Shown: in pieces, positions 59,524-64,000 of the stretch
Layout of the letters: each line of letters starts with the position of its first letter
Numbering within the stretch: the first letter of the stretch is position 1
Assembly (NCBI GenBank): GCA_036337295.1
Contig: JAYZEN010000012.1
Location: 372,001 to 436,000 of the forward strand
Direction of reading: 5' to 3'
DNA: 64,000 nucleotides
Origin: Ketobacter sp036337295
GTDB lineage: Bacteria; Pseudomonadota; Gammaproteobacteria; Pseudomonadales; Ketobacteraceae
Made by a program: the position numbers and the translations under genes
The notes under the pieces: generated by a model
What the model saw: only the letters and a program-made list of their open reading frames with translations
The model's database searches: none
What the model was told of the DNA's origin: nothing

Positions 59524-60936
59524 ATGAAATGTATAGTCATTGGTGGTGGCCTGTCGGGCCTGTCATCCGCGGTCTGGTTGGCGGAAGCCGGGCACGACGT
59601 GACCCTGTTGGAACGACGGGGCTCCCTGGGCGGGCGCACCATCGCCATCCCCCAGCCGGAGGTGGACGATGTGCCGGACAACGGCCAGCACGTGTTTGCC
59701 AGTGGCTACGAAAACCTGTTCCGTTACCTGGAGAGCGTGGGCACCCGCCAACATGTGGCCTTCCCGGGGCATATGTCCATGCGGCTGCCCGGCGGTGCCG
59801 TGCGGCGCAATGCCTTCTGGGGGCTGGACGGGCTGCGGGCGGCGCTGGGGGATCTGCCCGGCGTAAACGGCCTGGACAAAGTGCGCACCGCCATTGCCCA
59901 GGCTAAGTTGTTCCGCGATGCGTTGCGTCAGCCGGAGGACCTGGACCGTATTACTGCCGATGAGTGGTTCCAGCGGATCGGTATGCCGGCCTCGGCCCGC
60001 AAGGCCATGTGGGATGGCATTGTCATCGGCCTGACCGGCGACAAGACCGAGATTTCCTCCGCCAAGGTGCCGGCGGATCTGCTGGTGACCGGCATTCGCC
60101 AGGCGCTGAAAACGGGGGAGCCGGTGTCCATCGGCTATCCCACTGTGGATCTGGATACCCTGTTTGTGACGCCGGCCAAAAAAGTATTCGAAGCGCGTGG
60201 CGTCAAGGTGCGTTATCGATCCCCCGTGGCCCAGGTCAATGTGGAGGCCGGCAAGGTGAAGGGCGTGACCCTACGCAGCGGGCAAACCCTGGAGGCGGAT
60301 TGCGTGATCTGTGCTGTGCCGGTGTGGCAGGTGAAGGGCTTGCTGGACCAGGTGCCGGAACATGAGATTTATGACAGGGCGGTGGCGGAGCTGACGCCAG
60401 TGCCCATCGTCAGTGTCAACCTGTATCTGGACCGCAGCATCGGCATGCAGGACTGGGGTGAGATCCTGTTGGGAGGGGAAGGTGTACTGGAGCAGGTGTG
60501 GGACCGGCAGACCATGCACGGTCGCTCCCCGGATAAGAACTGGTTTTATTCCACCACGGTGTCCGCGTCCTATGAGCTGATCAAATGCTCCAACAAGGAG
60601 ATCGTGGACACCCAGATGGCGTTGCTGCGAAAGTATTATCCCCAGGCCCGGGATGCGCAGGTGATTCACAGCCATATCGTGCGCATGCCCAATTCCACCA
60701 TGGCCCAGCGTCCGGGCAGTGCCGGTGTGCGTCCGCCGCAGAAAACCTCGGTGCGGGGGCTGGCGGTGGCCGGTGACTGGACCCAAACGGATTGGACCAT
60801 CACCATGGAAGGGGCTTGCCAAAGCGCGGCCCGGGCGGTGGATGCGGTGCTGGCGGATTTTCAACTGGCGCCCCAGACCAAGCCGCAGACGGTGTCACCG
60901 GGCTTGCGTCAGAAGGTGGCTGATCTGGTGCTCTGA
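59524..60936 (+). CDS. FAD-dependent oxidoreductase, HpnE/phytoene-desaturase-like
   Basis: This is a 470-residue flavoprotein with an N-terminal dinucleotide-binding motif CIVIGGGLSGLSSAVWLAEA and the FAD-ribose motif LLERRGSLGGRT. The family C-terminus is VRGLAVAGDWTQTDWTITMEGACQSAARAVDAV. The middle has DVPDNGQHVFASGYENLFRY, like the HpnE (hydroxysqualene dehydroxylase) and carotenoid-desaturase branch. No other hopanoid or carotenoid gene is nearby, so the substrate is open. It diverges from the ECF41 operon; a hairpin terminator follows. Confidence 0.87.
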   Translation: MKCIVIGGGLSGLSSAVWLAEAGHDVTLLERRGSLGGRTIAIPQPEVDDVPDNGQHVFASGYENLFRYLESVGTRQHVAFPGHMSMRLPGGAVRRNAFWGLDGLRAALGDLPGVNGLDKVRTAIAQAKLFRDALRQPEDLDRITADEWFQRIGMPASARKAMWDGIVIGLTGDKTEISSAKVPADLLVTGIRQALKTGEPVSIGYPTVDLDTLFVTPAKKVFEARGVKVRYRSPVAQVNVEAGKVKGVTLRSGQTLEADCVICAVPVWQVKGLLDQVPEHEIYDRAVAELTPVPIVSVNLYLDRSIGMQDWGEILLGGEGVLEQVWDRQTMHGRSPDKNWFYSTTVSASYELIKCSNKEIVDTQMALLRKYYPQARDAQVIHSHIVRMPNSTMAQRPGSAGVRPPQKTSVRGLAVAGDWTQTDWTITMEGACQSAARAVDAVLADFQLAPQTKPQTVSPGLRQKVADLVL

Positions 60937-60950
60937 TCGGGTTGAATTAC

Positions 60951-60980
60951 CCACCGGCCGTGTTCCGGGGCCGGTGGTTT
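60951..60980 (+). terminator. Terminator after the FAD oxidoreductase gene
   Basis: CCACCGGCC at 60951-60959 pairs with GGCCGGTGG at 60969-60977 (9 bp), followed by TTTGATT. The T tract is short. Confidence 0.65.
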
Positions 60981-61145
60981 GATTCAAGCCCATATTGTCT
61001 GTTCCCCCCAATCTTTCTCTCCTTATTTCTCCCACCCTCCTTTCGTCGGCTTTTGCTCAAATTCGACTCAATCCCTGTGGTCTTACTAGAACGATGGTGC
61101 TAATAATGGGAGACAAATCGCCGTCGTTGTTTATATGAGAGCAAT

Positions 61146-61176
61146 TTGACAATTTATTTTGCAAAACATATTGCAA
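61146..61176 (+). promoter_or_regulatory. Probable sigma-70 promoter overlapped by the inverted repeat
   Basis: TTGACA at 61146-61151, then 17 bases, then TATTGC at 61171. The -35 box is perfect and the -10 box is weak. The inverted repeat covers both boxes, so a bound repressor would block initiation. Confidence 0.45.
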
Positions 61177-61185
61177 AATAAATTG
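61150..61185. promoter_or_regulatory. Perfect 15-bp inverted repeat, probable operator
   Basis: CAATTTATTTTGCAA at 61150-61164 is exactly repeated in reverse complement as TTGCAAAATAAATTG at 61171-61185, around a 6-base AACATA spacer. It overlaps the promoter-like TTGACA. The arms are too AT-rich and the T tract too poor for a terminator. The size fits a dimeric or tetrameric repressor of the TetR, AraC or MarR kind. Confidence 0.75.
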
Positions 61186-61464
61186 TATTTGGACACTATG
61201 TTTACAGATGCTCATAAGTCATCTGATTGAGGGTTAGCCACCCAACAAAAATAAGAAACAAAAAGCAGGGTCAAACAACAGGATCAAACGACACACAGGA
61301 AGAACGGCGAAACAGGTTGTGTGCAGAGGGGCACCGTTTCTCTACCGGTGACTAGCGAGTCGAAAAGTGCCGCGCAGGCAACCCAACGCGACTCTAAATC
61401 ATCCCATTCACAGGCCGTATCTCTTCATTCTGGTGCTCATGTTGTTCCCCGCCGAGGAGAGCAA

Positions 61465-63033
61465 ATGACACGGCTAATAGTGGCGCTGGGGTTCGTTTTT
61501 TCTTTGCTTGCCCCCACATTTTGCTTAGGCAATCCGGAAGCACCGGGGATGTACGACGCACGTAACATGGGGATGGGTGGAGCCGGTCTGGCGCACCTGA
61601 AAAGCCCGGCGGCGGTGTTGCATAATCCGGCGAACCTGGTGCAGAACCCCACCTCACAGAATCAGAGCGCCTTCACCTTGTTGGGGGTGAAACTGGGTGG
61701 TTCCTTTGCCGGGCCGGATCATTATCAGGAGTCCGACTGGATCGCCGTGCCTCTGCCGTTCTGGGGCTATGTCAACAAACACTCCAATGATCTGGCCTAT
61801 GGGGCATCCTTTTACCTGGCCTTAGGCTTTGGTGGCGGTTATGAAGATGTGAAGCGTTACGGCACCGGCAAAAAATGCACCCGTTCTCCCAGCGATGTGA
61901 TCCTGACCGACGGCAATGGTGGCGTGATGTTGGATGCGTCTGCTATCGATAATGACCAGTGCCTGTCCCGGGGGCGGGAGGAGATGGTCAACCTGGCTCT
62001 GTTTGAGCTGGCCTTTCCCGTCAGTTATCGCGTCAATGATCGTTTCCGGGTTGGCGTCTCTTTCCGTTTTCCCTTCGGCATGTTTGAACAGCAGACCACT
62101 GAGGATTTTGCCGGTGCTTTCACTGAGCCGGATTCACCGGTGGGGTCCTACGGTTTGGGTTACACCCAGGTGCAGTCCAAGATGTACGGCGTGGGTACAC
62201 CGGGAGTGTTGCTGGGCATGAGTTACGACGTAACGGAATATTTCACCGTGGCCGCAGCCTATCGCACCAAAACCACCACCACCATGAAAGGCACCACCGA
62301 TGTGGTGTTGGAATCCAATATGCTGATCAACCCGGCCCTGAACATGCTGGGTGGCTTGCCGGTGGGGGCATATGCGGATCTGGTGAATTCCATTCCCGGT
62401 GTGTCGCAGTTGGTGTCCATCACCAGCAATGATGACATTTACAACGTGGCGGAAAAAATTGCCACCGACATCGATTCCCAGATTTCCTGGTCCACAGCGG
62501 AAGCCATCGAGCTCGGCATCGCCCTGCAGGTGACACCGACAGTGTTGTTCGCCATGGATTGGCGCCGCGCCTATTACTCGGAATCCAACAAGGATTTTAT
62601 CGTGGAACTAAAGGAGCCCATTTTTGAGTCCACGGGTCTGGACCGATTGGGCCAGACGCTGGATTGGGAGGACGCGGATGTGTGGAGTTTCGGTGTGGAA
62701 TGGAATTTCAAGCGCAATCAATACCTGCGCTTCGGCTACAGCGTGGGCAATAGCGCCACGCCGCAAGCCTACACCAACGCCTTCACACCGCCCCCCGCAG
62801 ACAAGCAGGATTCATTTTACATCGGCTATGGCACTCAGCAGGGCCGTTGGATTCTGGACATCGGCTTTAACTATGCCACGGTGGAATACACCATCGATCA
62901 GCCCTATGACAGTGAGGGCAATCCGGTGGACACACCCACCTGTCGCGCCGGCCAATTGGTGAAATCCGGTTGCCCCGGACTGCAGACGGTGGAATCGGTA
63001 TTCCTGGGGTTGTCGGCTAACTACCAGTACTAA
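61465..63033 (+). CDS. FadL-type outer-membrane transport protein
   Basis: The 522-residue protein of the FadL/TodX family carries hydrophobic substrates such as long-chain fatty acids, alkanes or aromatics across the outer membrane. It has a signal peptide (about residues 1-22, ALGFVFSLLAPTFCLG). The family N-terminal plug motif is GMYDARNMGMGGAGLAHLKS followed by AVLHNPANLVQN. Many beta strands follow, ending VFLGLSANYQY. The ATG at 61465, preceded by GAGGAGAG, is preferred over a far-upstream GTG. An inverted repeat lies upstream and a second FadL-like gene follows 102 bp downstream. Confidence 0.92.
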   Translation: MTRLIVALGFVFSLLAPTFCLGNPEAPGMYDARNMGMGGAGLAHLKSPAAVLHNPANLVQNPTSQNQSAFTLLGVKLGGSFAGPDHYQESDWIAVPLPFWGYVNKHSNDLAYGASFYLALGFGGGYEDVKRYGTGKKCTRSPSDVILTDGNGGVMLDASAIDNDQCLSRGREEMVNLALFELAFPVSYRVNDRFRVGVSFRFPFGMFEQQTTEDFAGAFTEPDSPVGSYGLGYTQVQSKMYGVGTPGVLLGMSYDVTEYFTVAAAYRTKTTTTMKGTTDVVLESNMLINPALNMLGGLPVGAYADLVNSIPGVSQLVSITSNDDIYNVAEKIATDIDSQISWSTAEAIELGIALQVTPTVLFAMDWRRAYYSESNKDFIVELKEPIFESTGLDRLGQTLDWEDADVWSFGVEWNFKRNQYLRFGYSVGNSATPQAYTNAFTPPPADKQDSFYIGYGTQQGRWILDIGFNYATVEYTIDQPYDSEGNPVDTPTCRAGQLVKSGCPGLQTVESVFLGLSANYQY

Positions 63034-63135
63034 ACACCAATACTAACACCCAGACTAAGCACACCTACTCACAACGAAAACAAATCAACCGTAACGCAGT
63101 ATCGCGGGTTTGTTGTTTCGCGCTAAGGAGAGCGT

Positions 63136-64000
63136 ATGAAACAGGCAACTCAACGACTGCCTGACGGGCGGTTATTGTCTTTGATTTTTGCAATGCTACT
63201 GGCGGTCAGCTGCCGGGATGCACAGGCGGTCGTGGCCGACAGTCTCACCATCGGCAATGCCAAAGCGGTTTCCCTGGGGCACGCAGTCACCGCGGACCCG
63301 CCCGGAATCGATTCCATCCATTTCAATCCCGCCGGACTGGCGCGCATCAAGGGGCGTACGCTGCAGCTGAAAGTGGTGGCGGCGGACTTCTCCGTGGTGA
63401 TGGAGATCGGTGACTATATTGAGCCCCGCAAGTCCCAGTTGCAGGCCATGGAGGCGTCCGGCCTGTTCGAGGACGGTTACTTTTATGATGAAGCCCACAT
63501 GAGCACCAGCGAGACCAGCGGTGCGTCGTTGATGCTGCCGTTTGTGGGCATGACCGATCTGCCGGCGATCATCGCGCCGTTGGGCGGTGCTTCCTATGCG
63601 CCGCCCGGTAAGGGCTACACCCTGGCCACCAACGTGTATTCCCCCATGATGGTGGGCTTCTATCGGGAGGAGGATGACCCGGGCCGCTTTATTGGTGAAC
63701 GCATGTCGATGATGCATCTCACCTACTTTTCGCCCAGCATCGGCGTCAGCATCACCGATCAACTGGATATCGGTGCGGCGCTGACCTTTAACTACATCGG
63801 CGTGGGAATGGATCTGCCCATACGGGCGCCCCATGCCGGGCAATTATTCCTGGGGGATCTGCAGAGCCAGTGTCCTATTGCGCAGAATGATGCGTTCGTT
63901 GGTTTTCAGGACCTGGCCTCGGAGTTGTGTGAAGGGGAGCGCCTGGGTCTGTACAACCAACTGGCGTACCTGGAATTCGAAGTGGAAAAGGCCTTGGTGC
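63136..64000 (+). CDS. FadL-like outer-membrane protein, partial at window end
   Basis: The frame is open from the ATG at 63136 (preceded by AAGGAGAG) to the window edge, at least 288 residues, with no stop. It has a signal peptide (LLSLIFAMLLAVSCRDAQA, cut near residue 32). The plug-like motif is IGNAKAVSLGHAVTADPPGI with FNPAGLARIKG, the same FadL-family N-terminus as its neighbour but distant in sequence. Beta-strand-like stretches follow (YTLATNVYSPMMVGFY, LDIGAALTFNYIGVG). It probably shares the transcript of the FadL gene before it. Confidence 0.85.
   Translation, partial: MKQATQRLPDGRLLSLIFAMLLAVSCRDAQAVVADSLTIGNAKAVSLGHAVTADPPGIDSIHFNPAGLARIKGRTLQLKVVAADFSVVMEIGDYIEPRKSQLQAMEASGLFEDGYFYDEAHMSTSETSGASLMLPFVGMTDLPAIIAPLGGASYAPPGKGYTLATNVYSPMMVGFYREEDDPGRFIGERMSMMHLTYFSPSIGVSITDQLDIGAALTFNYIGVGMDLPIRAPHAGQLFLGDLQSQCPIAQNDAFVGFQDLASELCEGERLGLYNQLAYLEFEVEKALV

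Larger units (their letters stand above)
60937..61464. other. Intergenic region before the FadL-type gene (528 bp)
   Basis: This gap holds the terminator of the upstream gene, a large perfect inverted repeat (61150-61185) and an AT-rich promoter. The frame of the next gene is open back to a GTG at 61321, but residues before the ATG at 61465 look unlike a signal peptide and are treated as leader. Confidence 0.6.

Noticed and set aside
61321..61464. N-terminal extension of the FadL-type protein
   Set aside because: The upstream 48 codons are polar and would place the signal peptide inside the protein; the ATG at 61465 has a good ribosome-binding site.

Overview
The window reads as chromosome of a moderately GC-rich (high-50s percent by eye) Gram-negative gammaproteobacterium. 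The backbone order (hisA-hisF, yibQ-like deacetylase, CtpA-type protease, envC, gpmI, rhodanese, grxC, secB, trmL, ntrC, ntrB, DUF4124 gene, glnA, typA) matches what I recall of Pseudomonadales/Oceanospirillales. An MSHA pilus locus, two tandem FadL-type porins and many secreted or outer-membrane proteins suggest a marine, possibly hydrocarbon- or lipid-using relative of Alcanivorax/Ketobacter/Marinobacter. The genus is inference. I saw no rRNA, tRNA, CRISPR, IS element or prophage.

Layout. 1-10142: a palindromic intergenic repeat, histidine genes, and a conserved envelope/housekeeping block ending at secB. 10143-17030: accessory genes between secB and trmL: a GT1-like glycosyltransferase, a small autotransporter converging on an orphan ParA, and a minus-strand cluster of ECF sigma factor, putative anti-sigma, small exported protein, DUF3106 protein and beta-barrel. 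17119-17583: trmL. 17743-32519: a compact, overlapping MSHA operon (mshI, PilN-like gene, mshJ, K, L, E, G, B, A, C, D, O, P, Q). mshM/mshN are absent from between mshL and mshE, and mshF from between mshG and mshB. 32530-36342: outer-membrane protein, Na/Pi symporter, SDR, NUDIX. 36478-37704: response regulator with an unrecognised output half. 37723-42651: ntrC, ntrB, DUF4124 gene and glnA. 43006-47687: tusA, a secreted zincin metalloprotease with its apparent pro-domain in a separate upstream gene, and tonB-exbB-exbD behind a Fur-like box. 47750-51393: a PP-loop/NFACT-R protein, a eukaryotic-type glutamine synthetase II and a Ser/Thr kinase. 51546-57883: typA, a periplasmic metallophosphoesterase, tpx, dapD and a membrane protein. 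57946-59339: an ECF41 sigma factor with its carboxymuconolactone-decarboxylase partner. 59524-64000: an HpnE-like FAD oxidoreductase and two FadL-type porins, the second cut by the window edge.

How it works together. The clearest regulatory reading is a nitrogen regulon. Sigma-54-like promoters lie before glnA, glnII and ntrB, and NtrC-like 17-mers (consensus TGCACCA-N3-TGGTGCA) lie upstream of each; the two before glnII match 11 and 12 of 14 defined positions. GSI and GSII therefore look co-controlled by the NtrBC pair encoded here. The second clear circuit is ECF41: the sigma factor has all three hallmark motifs of its family, and the promoter of its operon is an exact TGTCACA-N16-CGTC. The third is a perfect 15-bp inverted repeat overlapping a TTGACA box in front of the FadL-type gene.

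Leads most worth a second look are the two-gene pro-domain/protease arrangement, the reduced MSHA locus with a PA14+LamG MshQ tip protein, the orphan ParA facing an autotransporter, and the 36-bp operator upstream of the FadL pair. Nothing here amounts to a clearly new defence or mobile system.
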